Source: Oleiagrimonas sp963747595 (GTDB taxonomy: Bacteria; Pseudomonadota; Gammaproteobacteria; Xanthomonadales; Rhodanobacteraceae). Taken from it: DNA of 64,000 bases. Shown piece after piece: positions 9,912-18,665 of the stretch (positions are counted from its first letter, which is position 1; each line of letters opens with the position of its first letter). The stretch spans positions 62,001 through 126,000 of the forward strand of contig CAVVFO010000002.1 of the NCBI GenBank assembly GCA_963747595.1. The letters are read 5' to 3'. The notes under the pieces were generated by a model, which saw only the letters and a program-made list of their open reading frames with translations, did no database searches and had not been told where the DNA came from. The translations under genes and the position numbers were made by a program.

Positions 9912-10484
9912 ATGAATGCTCTTAAGCTGGAAACCGAGCGTCTGATCCTGCGGCCGCCGTGCCTTGAGGATTTCGATGACTGGGCGCGGTTGATGGCCGA
10001 CCCGCAGGGTGCGCGTTTCATCGGTGGACCCATGGCACGGTCGGCGGCGTGGCGCAATTTTCTCACCATGGTCGGTGCCTGGCAGATCCAGGGATTCGGA
10101 TTTTTTTCGGTGATCGAGAAGGCCGGCGATCGCTGGCTTGGCCGCATCGGGCCGTGGCATCCGGAGGGCTGGCCCGGCACCGAGGTGGGCTGGGGGCTGC
10201 TGGAAGAGGCGCGCGGGCACGGTTATGCCTTCGAGGCGGCGACCGCAGCCATCGACTGGGCGTTCGATCATCTGCGCTGGCAGGAAGTCATCCATTGCAT
10301 CGATCCGGCCAATGCCCCCTCGCGTGCGTTGGCCCGGCGGCTGGGTTCTTCGCGGGGACCCAGCAAACGCCTGCCGCCGCCGCTGGAGCATGAAGTTCTG
10401 GATATCTGGGGGCAAACCCGTGAGCAATGGCGCCGGCGGCGCGCAGGTGCATCAGACGGACAGCGCACCGCGGGGCCGGCATGA
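9912..10484 (+). CDS. RimJ/RimL-type GNAT acetyltransferase
   Basis: This 190-residue GNAT begins LKLETERLILRPPCLEDFDDW, the usual opening of RimL/RimJ-like N-acetyltransferases. It continues with GRIGPWHPEGWPGTEVGWGL and a C-terminal IDPANAPSRALARRLGS, where the acetyl-CoA-contacting Asn/Ala-Ser block lies. It follows gcdH by 11 bp and its stop overlaps the start of the cupin gene (ATGA at 10481-10484), so gcdH, the GNAT and the cupin gene may be one transcript. The target, a protein N-terminus or a small molecule, is unknown. Confidence 0.82.
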   Translation: MNALKLETERLILRPPCLEDFDDWARLMADPQGARFIGGPMARSAAWRNFLTMVGAWQIQGFGFFSVIEKAGDRWLGRIGPWHPEGWPGTEVGWGLLEEARGHGYAFEAATAAIDWAFDHLRWQEVIHCIDPANAPSRALARRLGSSRGPSKRLPPPLEHEVLDIWGQTREQWRRRRAGASDGQRTAGPA

Positions 10485-10996
10485 TGTCTGCGGATGCCCC
10501 GGAACCGGATGCCCTGCACTGCGAGCCGAATGGCGGCTTTCCCAATTCCGCCTGGCCGGTGCTCTGGTACCACGACCTCCTCGCATCGCAGGCGATTGAC
10601 AAGGCCGAGACATTCGAGACGCTGTTCGCGCAGCATGGCTGGCAGCCACAGTGGCGTCACACCATGTACGACTTCGATCATTTTCATTCCACCGCGCACG
10701 AGGCCCTGGGCGTGTTTCGCGGCACCGCCACAGTGTGCCTGGGCGGTCCGCATGGTCGACAGATCGAGGTGCACGCGGGCGACGTACTGGTGCTGCCGGC
10801 CGGAGTTGGCCATCGGCGCAGTCACGCCAGTGCAGATTTCTGCATGGTGGGCGCGTATCCGGACGGACAGCAGTGGGACACGCTTCGCGGTGATCCTGCG
10901 CAGTTGGCAGCTGCCACGGAGCGCATCGCCGGCTTGCCGGTCCCGGACCGGAGCCCGGTGGGTGGCGCGATGATGCGTTTCTGGAGATGTGACTGA
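10481..10996 (+). CDS. Cupin domain protein
   Basis: The 171-residue protein has one cupin barrel. Motif 1 is around HFHSTAHEALGVFRGTATVC and motif 2 is around GDVLVLPAGVGHRRS. The conserved His residues (HFH, and GH in motif 2) and Glu could bind a metal. The family is annotated only as cupin/YjlB-like, with no known substrate. It is translationally coupled to the preceding GNAT by a 4-bp overlap, with an alternative ATG 3 bp downstream. Confidence 0.8.
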   Translation: MMSADAPEPDALHCEPNGGFPNSAWPVLWYHDLLASQAIDKAETFETLFAQHGWQPQWRHTMYDFDHFHSTAHEALGVFRGTATVCLGGPHGRQIEVHAGDVLVLPAGVGHRRSHASADFCMVGAYPDGQQWDTLRGDPAQLAAATERIAGLPVPDRSPVGGAMMRFWRCD

Positions 10997-11075
10997 CGGT
11001 GTTTCCGCGCCGGGTGGTCGCGTCCGGCCCGCGGGGCACCATTTCCAATTTTCTGAAAATTTCGGGTAAACCACC

Positions 11076-13340
11076 TTGGCTGACACGTCCGCTATACCCG
11101 CCCGCCACAAGGGCTTCAACCGCGCCGAGATCGTCGATCGGAACTTTACCGAGTTCGTGCAGCAATGGCGGGGCGATAGCGGCCCGCCACCGCGCGATGA
11201 TGCGCCGATAGGCGCGGGCAGCCACCTGGATGCCCGCGGGTTCCGCGAATTGCTGGAATCGCAGCTGATCTCGCGGCATCTGGACCTGATGGCACGGGTG
11301 CTCCGGGTGAAGAACAAGGTGTTCTACACCATCGGCTCGTCCGGCCATGAAGGCAATGCGATGGTGGCGCGTCTCACGCGGCATACCGATCCGGCGTTCC
11401 TGCATTATCGGTCCGGCGGTTTCATGGCCGAACGCTTCCGCAAGTTGCCCGGGATGGATCCGGTGATGGATGCGGCGCTGTCATTCGCCGCCAGCAAGGA
11501 CGATCCGGCCTCCGGCGGTCGGCACAAGGTGTGGGGCAGCAAGCCGCTCTGGGTGCTGCCGCAGACCTCGACCATCGCTTCGCATCTGCCCAAGGCGTTC
11601 GGGACTGCGATGGCCATCGAGCAGGCGCAGCGCATCGGTCACACGTTGCCGATCCCCGACGACAGCATCGCAATCTGCTCGTTCGGCGATGCCTCCTCCA
11701 ATCACGCCACCGCCCAGAGCGCCTTCAATGCCGCCGCCTGGACCGCGCATCAGAAACTGCCGGCGCCGGTGCTGTTCGTCTGCGAGGACAATGCCATCGG
11801 CATCTCCGTGAAGACGCCCGGCAGCTGGATCGAGGCCAATTTCAGCCATCGCCCGGATCTGGATTACTTTGCCGCTGACGGTCTGGACCTTGCTGCCGGA
11901 TACGGCGACGTGCAGCGCGCCATCGCGCATTGCCGGCGCACGCGTCGGCCCACGTTCCTGCATCTGAAAACCACCCGCCTGATGGGCCATGCCGGCACCG
12001 ATTTCGAAATCGAGTGGCGCCCGATCCCGGAATTGGTGGCGCTGGAGGCCAGCGACCCGCTGTTGCGTTCTGCGGCGACCGCTCTGGAATCGGGCCTGTA
12101 TACAGCGGATCAGCTGCTGGAGCTGTATGAGGCCATCCGCGCGCGCTGTTTCCAGGCTGCGGACGCCGCGGATCAGCGCCCCAAACTGACCGAACTGGAC
12201 GATGTAATGCACCCGCTGGCGCCGTATTCGCCGGACGCCGTGCGCGCCGAGGCCGAGCGTGCCGATTACGCGGATCAGCGTCTGAAGGCGTTCGGCAGCG
12301 ACGACAAGCTGCCGGAAAACCAGCCGCCGCGGCATCTGGCGATCCAGATCAACCAGGCGCTGCACGATGTCATGTGCAAATATCCGCAATCACTGCTGTT
12401 CGGCGAGGACGTGGCGCAAAAGGGCGGCGTGTACACGGTCACGCGTGGCCTCAACAAGACCTTCAAGGCATCGCGCGTGTTCAACACGCTGCTGGATGAA
12501 ACCACCATTCTCGGTCTGGCGCAGGGCTACGCCAACATGGGCATGCTGCCGATCCCGGAGATCCAGTATCTGGCCTATTTCCACAATGCCTGCGACCAGA
12601 TCCGCGGCGAGGCATCCAGCCTGCAGTTTTTCTCCAACGACCAGTACCGCAATCCTCTGGTCATGCGCGTGGCCAGTCTTGGCTATCAGAAGGGCTTTGG
12701 CGGGCATTTCCACAACGACAACTCGATCACCGCGCTGCGTGACATTCCCGGCCTGATCGTCGGCTGCCCGTCGCGCGGCGACGACGCGGCCACTATGTTG
12801 CGCACACTGATGGCACTGGCGAAGGTGGACGGGCGGGTCTGCGCCTTCCTGGAGCCGATCGCCCTGTACATGACCAAGGACCTGCATGAACCTGGCGACG
12901 GGCAGTGGCAATTCGGCTATCCCGCGCCGGGCGAGGCGATGCCGTTGGGGGAGGGGCGTGTCTACAACGCCGACGCCGACGATCTGGTCATCGTCACCTA
13001 CGGCAATGGTGTGCCCATGGCATTGCGCGCCGCACGCCAGATCGCGGAGGCGCACGACTGGTCGGTGCGTGTCGTCGACCTGCGCTGGCTGGTGCCACTC
13101 AATGACGCCTTCATCGCCGAACAGGCGCGTGACGCCCGGCGCATCATCGTGCTGGATGAAGGCCGGCGCAGTGCCGGAGTGGGTGAAGGCATCATCACCG
13201 CGTTGACGGAGGCGGGCCTGGGCGCCACACCCATGCGTCGCGTGGTCGGCGCCGACAGCTTCACGCCGCTGGCCGGCGCCGCGTTGCTGGTGCTGCCGGG
13301 CGAGAAGGACGTCGTCGAAGCTGCCACCGAGCTGGCCTGA
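11076..13340 (+). CDS. Branched-chain 2-oxoacid dehydrogenase E1, fused alpha and beta subunits
   Basis: The 754-residue TPP enzyme decarboxylates the 2-oxo acids of Leu, Ile and Val and hands the acyl group to the E2 lipoyl arm. The alpha half (about residues 1-370) contains the TPP/Mg motif beginning GDASSNH and ending CEDN. The beta half (about 400-754) has FGEDVAQKGGVYTVT and VDLRWLVPL. In many bacteria the two halves are separate subunits; here they are one chain. No E2 or E3 gene is adjacent. The first in-frame start is TTG at 11076 with only a weak ribosome-binding site; no ATG comes before residue 72, so TTG is the best choice. Confidence 0.9.
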   Translation: MADTSAIPARHKGFNRAEIVDRNFTEFVQQWRGDSGPPPRDDAPIGAGSHLDARGFRELLESQLISRHLDLMARVLRVKNKVFYTIGSSGHEGNAMVARLTRHTDPAFLHYRSGGFMAERFRKLPGMDPVMDAALSFAASKDDPASGGRHKVWGSKPLWVLPQTSTIASHLPKAFGTAMAIEQAQRIGHTLPIPDDSIAICSFGDASSNHATAQSAFNAAAWTAHQKLPAPVLFVCEDNAIGISVKTPGSWIEANFSHRPDLDYFAADGLDLAAGYGDVQRAIAHCRRTRRPTFLHLKTTRLMGHAGTDFEIEWRPIPELVALEASDPLLRSAATALESGLYTADQLLELYEAIRARCFQAADAADQRPKLTELDDVMHPLAPYSPDAVRAEAERADYADQRLKAFGSDDKLPENQPPRHLAIQINQALHDVMCKYPQSLLFGEDVAQKGGVYTVTRGLNKTFKASRVFNTLLDETTILGLAQGYANMGMLPIPEIQYLAYFHNACDQIRGEASSLQFFSNDQYRNPLVMRVASLGYQKGFGGHFHNDNSITALRDIPGLIVGCPSRGDDAATMLRTLMALAKVDGRVCAFLEPIALYMTKDLHEPGDGQWQFGYPAPGEAMPLGEGRVYNADADDLVIVTYGNGVPMALRAARQIAEAHDWSVRVVDLRWLVPLNDAFIAEQARDARRIIVLDEGRRSAGVGEGIITALTEAGLGATPMRRVVGADSFTPLAGAALLVLPGEKDVVEAATELA

Positions 13341-13427
13341 GAGCGGCCCGTGAGCCATGTATGACATCAGGCGATCAGGGCCGGCGGCAGGAACGGGCAT
13401 TGGCCATGCGCCGATGCGCGACAGGGC

Positions 13428-14486
13428 TCAGCCCATGTGACGACGCACGCGTGGGTCCATGACGCGCCGCCACAGTGGCGGAACCAGCGACAGCACGAAC
13501 ATGCCGGCATAGCCTGTGGGCAGCTGCGGGCTGTCGGCGGCGTGGCGCAGCGACTGGTAGCGGCGTCGCGGGTGGAGGTGGTGATCGGCATGGCGCGGCA
13601 GTTGATACAGCAGCCACGCGGTCAGGCGGGAACTGGCGTTCCATGCGTGGGCGTGGCCGACGCGTTCGTAGCGTCCGCTGGACAATTGCCGACGTTGCAG
13701 GCCGTAGTGTTCGATGTAGTTGATCACTTCCAGGGTGGCGGCCGCGACCACGCCCTGCGCCAGCACGAAGAGCGCGGCCGACGGTCTGACTGCAAGATCC
13801 ACCGTCATTATCATGGCCGCCCACAGCAGCCACCAGCGCAGTTGTTCATTGTGCAAGGACCATGCATGACGGCCTTCACGCCTGAGCCGCTGCGTTTCCA
13901 GTCGCCAGGCGGTGATCGGGTTGCGCACCAGCGCGAGGAGCACGAAACCGTAGACGGACTGGCCCAGGCGTGCGCTGGACGCATCGCGCGGCGTGCCCAC
14001 ATGCACGTGATGCCCGCGCAGGTGTTCGATCTTGAAGCTGGAATAGCCGACGCTGGTCAACAGCAGGCCACCGAGCAAGGGTTCGATGCGTCCCGGTTTG
14101 TGGATCAGCTCGTGTGCCAGATTGATCGCCAGCGTGCCGCCCAGCGCTCCCACCGAGAGGATCCAACCGACACGGCCGATGAGGTCGAGCGGCAGCTGGA
14201 TCCACTGCCATGTGCACCACGCCAGCAGCCCCAGCCACAGCGGCACCGCGATCCATGTCAGCAGGCGATAGACAAGCCCGTGGTCCAGGCGCTCGGCAAT
14301 GCCGGGATCGGGATTGGTGCTGTCGTGGCCGATCAGCATGTCCAGCAGCGGGATCACGCCGTAGATCACCAGCAATGGCAGCCATGCCGCCAGATCCGGG
14401 GAAACACGAGGCATGATCGCCACCGCGGCGGGCGGGAGCAACGCCGGGGTGAACGCCAACAGGTAGCCCAGGTCCTTCGTACGCAT
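13428..14486 (-). CDS. AlkB-type membrane alkane 1-monooxygenase homologue
   Basis: This integral-membrane di-iron enzyme of about 352 residues carries all histidine clusters of the AlkB family: HELIHK, EHLRGHH, NYIEHYGL and PRHADHH. At least five hydrophobic helices are visible, starting with LGYLLAFTPALLPPAAVAIM. AlkB proteins hydroxylate the terminal carbon of medium-chain alkanes using electrons from rubredoxin. No rubredoxin or rubredoxin reductase gene lies next to it. The third His box reads LPRH rather than the common LQRH. Starts at 14486 and 14531 are both possible. It converges on the BCKDH E1 gene. Confidence 0.87.
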   Translation of the reverse strand: MRTKDLGYLLAFTPALLPPAAVAIMPRVSPDLAAWLPLLVIYGVIPLLDMLIGHDSTNPDPGIAERLDHGLVYRLLTWIAVPLWLGLLAWCTWQWIQLPLDLIGRVGWILSVGALGGTLAINLAHELIHKPGRIEPLLGGLLLTSVGYSSFKIEHLRGHHVHVGTPRDASSARLGQSVYGFVLLALVRNPITAWRLETQRLRREGRHAWSLHNEQLRWWLLWAAMIMTVDLAVRPSAALFVLAQGVVAAATLEVINYIEHYGLQRRQLSSGRYERVGHAHAWNASSRLTAWLLYQLPRHADHHLHPRRRYQSLRHAADSPQLPTGYAGMFVLSLVPPLWRRVMDPRVRRHMG

Positions 14487-14806
14487 GGTTCGGGTTTCAC
14501 CGCAATCTGCAGACAAGTCTACACCGCGCATCGTCACTTGACGCTGCCGCGCACCACAGTGACGTGTCGCGGGGCGTCCAGCGTGCCGTGCACAGGCATG
14601 GCCGTGCCATGGCATTGAAACTCTCCTTTTTCACGGCGGTCCAATGGCCGTGTACATGCAGCTATGCGGCAGCCGCTTATGTCGGCCGCCTCGCCTTGTC
14701 GGTGGCGACGCCGGCTTGCGATACCATAGGCGCCCATATGAACCGGGCGGGTTTCAGGGGCGCAGGCCTCTGACCGCCCTTGTCGTGGAACAAAGAGGAA
14801 CCATCC

Positions 14807-15562
14807 ATGCGAACAAGCAACCCGGTCCTGCGCAACAAGACGTTCGAGGGCCAAGTGCCCGTGGGCGAGCGCATGACCATGAATGGCACCATTACGCGTA
14901 CCGCTCTGCTGGTGGCGATGGCCGTGATTACCGGCAGCTGGACCTGGGCGCGTTTCAGCAGTGCGATGGCCGGCGGGGATATCAGCGTCGCGGTGTCGGC
15001 CATTTCCCCTTACATGTGGGGCGGGCTGATCGCGGGGCTGGTGCTGGCGTTGGTGACCGTCTTCAAGCAGCGCTGGGCGCCCGTGACTGCGCCGCTGTAT
15101 GCGCTGGCCGAAGGCTTTGCCCTGGGCGGCATCTCCGCATTCATGGAGATGCGCTTTGCCAACATCGTGCTGCAGGCGGTGATGCTGACCATCGGTGTGC
15201 TCGCGGTGATGCTGCTGCTCTATCGCACTGGCGTGATCAAGGTCACCGACAAGTTCCGCATGGGCGTGGCGGCCGCCACTGGCGGTATCGTGCTGCTGTA
15301 CCTGGTGAACATGGGCCTGCGCGCCTTCACCAGCATCGACATCCCGTTCATCAACGGCTCCGGTGCCATGGGCATCGGTTTCAGCCTTCTGGTGGTGGGG
15401 CTGGCTGCGCTCAACCTCGTGCTGGATTTCGACATGATCGAGCGCGCATCCAGCCAGGGGGCACCCAAGTATATGGAATGGTACGGCGCCTTCGCATTGA
15501 TGGTGACGCTGGTGTGGTTGTACATGGAGCTGTTGCGTCTGCTGTCAAAGGCACGCCGCTGA
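14807..15562 (+). CDS. Bax inhibitor-1/YccA family membrane protein
   Basis: The 251-residue protein starts MRTSNPVLRNKTF, the signature opening of the bacterial BI-1-like subfamily. It has seven hydrophobic helices, and a C-terminal region FDMIERASSQGAPKYMEWY carries the conserved acidic pair near helix 6. BI-1 relatives are pH-dependent calcium-leak channels, but the role of this bacterial subgroup is not established. The ATG has AGAGGA upstream. It stands alone and is followed by a long GC-rich hairpin. Confidence 0.87.
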   Translation: MRTSNPVLRNKTFEGQVPVGERMTMNGTITRTALLVAMAVITGSWTWARFSSAMAGGDISVAVSAISPYMWGGLIAGLVLALVTVFKQRWAPVTAPLYALAEGFALGGISAFMEMRFANIVLQAVMLTIGVLAVMLLLYRTGVIKVTDKFRMGVAAATGGIVLLYLVNMGLRAFTSIDIPFINGSGAMGIGFSLLVVGLAALNLVLDFDMIERASSQGAPKYMEWYGAFALMVTLVWLYMELLRLLSKARR

Positions 15563-15580
15563 GGCCAGCTTGCGGTCAGT

Positions 15581-15617
15581 CGTGGACGTGATCGCAACGG
15601 GCGCGATCACGTCCACG
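15581..15617. terminator. Perfect 15-bp hairpin between convergent genes
   Basis: CGTGGACGTGATCGC (15581-15595) pairs perfectly with GCGATCACGTCCACG (15603-15617) around a seven-base loop. It lies between the convergent BI-1 and diguanylate cyclase genes. Neither strand has a T run, so it is not a classical intrinsic terminator. It may still block or stabilise both transcript ends, or be a protein-binding palindrome. Confidence 0.55.
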
Positions 15618-15624
15618 TCGCGGG

Positions 15625-17442
15625 TCAGTCGATTTCGTCGTCGCGTCGCGGCACCATGCCCACCGCGTGGGCGCGCCATACCTCGGGCATCACGGTCAGC
15701 TCCGGAGCACGGGTTCCCCTTGCGGGGTCCTCGGGTTTGGAATCATTGCCGGACTGGCGCAAGCGTGCCTTGTGCGCTTCGCTCATGACCTTGTCGCGGC
15801 CGTTTTCCTTGGCCGCGTACATGGCCTTGTCGGCCCGTTCCACCAGATCGCCGATGGAATCTTCCGGACGCGCGAAGGCGACGCCGATACTCACGGTCAG
15901 CTGGCGGTCGTCCCTGGCGATGGGTGTTTCCTGCCGATGCACGCGGCGCCGCAGGCGCGTGGCGATCTGCATGGCATCCTGGGGTGACGTGCCATCGAGC
16001 AGAACCACGAACTCCTCGCCGCCGTAACGCCCCAGGACATCGGTAGGGCGCAGTTCGACCTGCAGCGCCTTGGCCACGCTGACCAGCGCGCGATCGCCAG
16101 CGGCATGACCGAGCTGGTCATTGAGCATCTTGAAATGATCGAGATCCATGAACAGCAACGCCTGTGGATGACGTTGGGCGGCGCTCAGCCGTTTCTGCAC
16201 TTCCTCGATCCAGGCGCGGCGGTTGAGCACACCGGTCAGCGAATCGCGATCAGCCAGTTCGCGGGCGTGGTCGCGATCCCGACGGATGGTCAGGGCGCGG
16301 TCGGCCATGCCGAAGGACAGCACCACGGCCTCGATCGCGGCAATGGGAATGCCGGCATCGTTGAGCCACACCATGTCCGGCAGGGCACCCGATGACTGCG
16401 CGCTGGCCAGTGCCGTTGCGATCAGCAACGGCGCCCAGCCGGCGAGAAAGAACCAGGATGAACGCGAAGAGCGCAGTGCCGCGACCAGTGCACTGATCAG
16501 CATGACGCCGGTGCCCAGCATCAGCAGTGGATTGATCATGCTCTGCGCCAGTTCGACCAGCAATCCCACGCCGGTCGCCCGCATCAGCGCGACAAGGGCA
16601 ATGTAGCCGATCATGGCCAGCGTCAGCAGATGCAGCACCGGCGCATGTTTTTTCAGGTCGCAGAAGCGCAGCATGAACATGCCGGCACACACCAGGGCCA
16701 GTGACAGGGCGACACTGCCGGCCACCTGTGCGCCGCCTTGCAACCAGTCCCACCCCATCGGCACGAAGAAAAAGCCGGTCTGCACCATCTGCACCACCGT
16801 GTATGCCGCGATGTAGCCGGCGTACCAGGCAAATGTGGCATCCCGCAGCATCAGTGCGAAACACAGGGCCATGGCGCCCATGGCCAGCATGACGCCGAAA
16901 CTGATGCTGGCCCATGCGAGCCAGCGCATGCTCGACTGGCGGAAATCCGGACGCGTTTGCAGCGTCATACTGATGGGCTGGTGCAGTGAAGAAGACGGGG
17001 GCAAGCGCAGCAGTATCGGCGCCGAGCCCGCCTGACCGGGAGGCAAATCGACAGCGACGCGGCCGAACCCGGACAGTCTCCGGCTGTCGCTGGACATGGA
17101 GGTGGTGTAAAGCGCCCCGTCAGCGTCGTACAGGGTGACCGGTTCGAACGGCATCGAACGAATGCTGACCACGCGATGCAGGGCATCCGACCAGGGCGGT
17201 TGCGGCCGCAGGACGATCCAGGCGCCGCTGCCGTGCCCGATGAACGCATGCATGCTGTCGGGACGGAAGGCGGTAAGTCCGCCGTGGCGCGCCTCGTTGA
17301 GCACTTTCGCCGGAGTGTCTCCCGGTTCGGCAGGGCGCCACAATCCACGCACCGGCATATGCGAGGCGCTGGCGGCAAACGACAGGCACAGCAGACACAC
17401 CGCGGACCATGTCGTCATGTGTCGTCGCAGTGTCCGGCCCAT
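15625..17442 (-). CDS. Membrane diguanylate cyclase with 7TM-DISM sensor and GGDEF domain
   Basis: A signal peptide (TTWSAVCLLCLSFAASA) is followed by a periplasmic DISM-like region of about 160 residues, seven hydrophobic helices, and a GGDEF domain that makes c-di-GMP from two GTP. The active site reads GGEEF at about residue 472. RPTD lies exactly five residues before it, matching the RxxD inhibitory site for product feedback. A charged tail of about 50 residues follows. Several in-frame starts exist (17466, 17442, 17418), none with a good ribosome-binding site; 17442 gives a good positively charged signal peptide. It lies downstream of murB on the same strand. Confidence 0.85.
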   Translation of the reverse strand: MGRTLRRHMTTWSAVCLLCLSFAASASHMPVRGLWRPAEPGDTPAKVLNEARHGGLTAFRPDSMHAFIGHGSGAWIVLRPQPPWSDALHRVVSIRSMPFEPVTLYDADGALYTTSMSSDSRRLSGFGRVAVDLPPGQAGSAPILLRLPPSSSLHQPISMTLQTRPDFRQSSMRWLAWASISFGVMLAMGAMALCFALMLRDATFAWYAGYIAAYTVVQMVQTGFFFVPMGWDWLQGGAQVAGSVALSLALVCAGMFMLRFCDLKKHAPVLHLLTLAMIGYIALVALMRATGVGLLVELAQSMINPLLMLGTGVMLISALVAALRSSRSSWFFLAGWAPLLIATALASAQSSGALPDMVWLNDAGIPIAAIEAVVLSFGMADRALTIRRDRDHARELADRDSLTGVLNRRAWIEEVQKRLSAAQRHPQALLFMDLDHFKMLNDQLGHAAGDRALVSVAKALQVELRPTDVLGRYGGEEFVVLLDGTSPQDAMQIATRLRRRVHRQETPIARDDRQLTVSIGVAFARPEDSIGDLVERADKAMYAAKENGRDKVMSEAHKARLRQSGNDSKPEDPARGTRAPELTVMPEVWRAHAVGMVPRRDDEID

Positions 17443-17621
17443 CCACCAGCACGTACCCGATCGCATTGCTTCGTCATCTGCCAGGTACCGCCGCACACTT
17501 CTTCCTGCGGCGTGTCCGCGAAGACTGCTGCGTTGCACCTGACACTTGGCCCCCTGCCGCCTGTCCAAGTCTGATTGTGCCCGGATTTGCCGTCCGTGTC
17601 GCGCGTTGTGAACCGGTGGGT

Positions 17622-18665
17622 TCAGACAATGTGCGGTTCCGGTTCCAGTCGGACACCGAAGCGTTGCTCGACACCGCGCATCACCCGCTGTGCCAGCGTC
17701 CATAATTGCGGCCCGGTGGCGGTGCCGTGATTGACCAGAACCAGAGCATGGCGACTGGAAATGCCCGCATCACCTTCTCGCAAGCCTTTGAATCCACATG
17801 CTTCGATCAACCAAGCAGCAGACAGCTTTTGCGTGTCGTCGGACATCTTCCAGTGGGGCAGTTCCGGGTGCGCGTCTTGCAACACGCGCGCCTGCTCAGT
17901 GGAGATGATCGGGTTCTTGAAGAAACTGCCGGCATTGCCGATCAGGGCCGGGTCCGGCAGTTTGCGCGTGCGCAGCTGCACCACGGCCTCGGCAATGTGG
18001 AAGGGCGTCGGTCGAGCGATATCCATGCGGCCCAGTTGCTCGGAAATACCGGCATAGTCGATCCGGGGGAGGCGTTCGCGGGGCAGGGCGAACGTGACCG
18101 CGGTGATCACGTAGCGCTGCGGCTGACGCTTGAACGTCGAATCGCGGTAGCCGAAGGCGCAGGCATCGCGATCCAGTTCCACGGATCTCCCCGACTCGCG
18201 GTCGAACGCTTCCACGCATTCCACGAACTCGGCGACCTCCACGCCGTATGCGCCGATGTTCTGCAATGGCGCCGCTCCCACGGTGCCGGGAATCATGATC
18301 AGGTTTTCCAGTCCGGCGTAGCCGTGACCCAGCGTCCAGCGCACCAGGTCGTCCCAGCGTTCGCCAGCGGCCACGCGAACGCGCGGCCTGTTGCTGCTCT
18401 CATCGACGGTTTCCACGCCACGCGTGACCATGCGCACCACCGTGCCGTCGAAGTCGCGCGTGAAAAGGATATTGCTGCCTTCGCCCAGCACCAGCACGCG
18501 GCCGCTGCGGATCGCCGGCATGTGCAGCAATTCGCGCAGGGTTCGCGGGTCGTCGACCTCGGCCAGAAGTTTTGCCCGTGCGTCCACGCGCAGCGTGTTG
18601 CGCTGGGCCAGCGAGGCGTTTTCGGTCAGGGCATAGCCGCCCATGGCAACGGAGGGTTGAGTCAT
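17622..18665 (-). CDS. murB: UDP-N-acetylenolpyruvoylglucosamine reductase MurB
   Basis: This 347-residue type I MurB is an FAD enzyme that reduces UDP-GlcNAc-enolpyruvate to UDP-MurNAc with NADPH in peptidoglycan synthesis. Family markers are VLGEGSNIL, the FAD-binding IPGTVGAAPLQNIGAYG, NAGSFFKNP with the catalytic Ser, and a final LEPEPHIV with the Glu near the C-terminus. Its ATG overlaps the pyrD stop (ATGA at 18662-18665), indicating translational coupling in a DUF4190-pyrD-murB run. Confidence 0.95.
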   Translation of the reverse strand: MTQPSVAMGGYALTENASLAQRNTLRVDARAKLLAEVDDPRTLRELLHMPAIRSGRVLVLGEGSNILFTRDFDGTVVRMVTRGVETVDESSNRPRVRVAAGERWDDLVRWTLGHGYAGLENLIMIPGTVGAAPLQNIGAYGVEVAEFVECVEAFDRESGRSVELDRDACAFGYRDSTFKRQPQRYVITAVTFALPRERLPRIDYAGISEQLGRMDIARPTPFHIAEAVVQLRTRKLPDPALIGNAGSFFKNPIISTEQARVLQDAHPELPHWKMSDDTQKLSAAWLIEACGFKGLREGDAGISSRHALVLVNHGTATGPQLWTLAQRVMRGVEQRFGVRLEPEPHIV

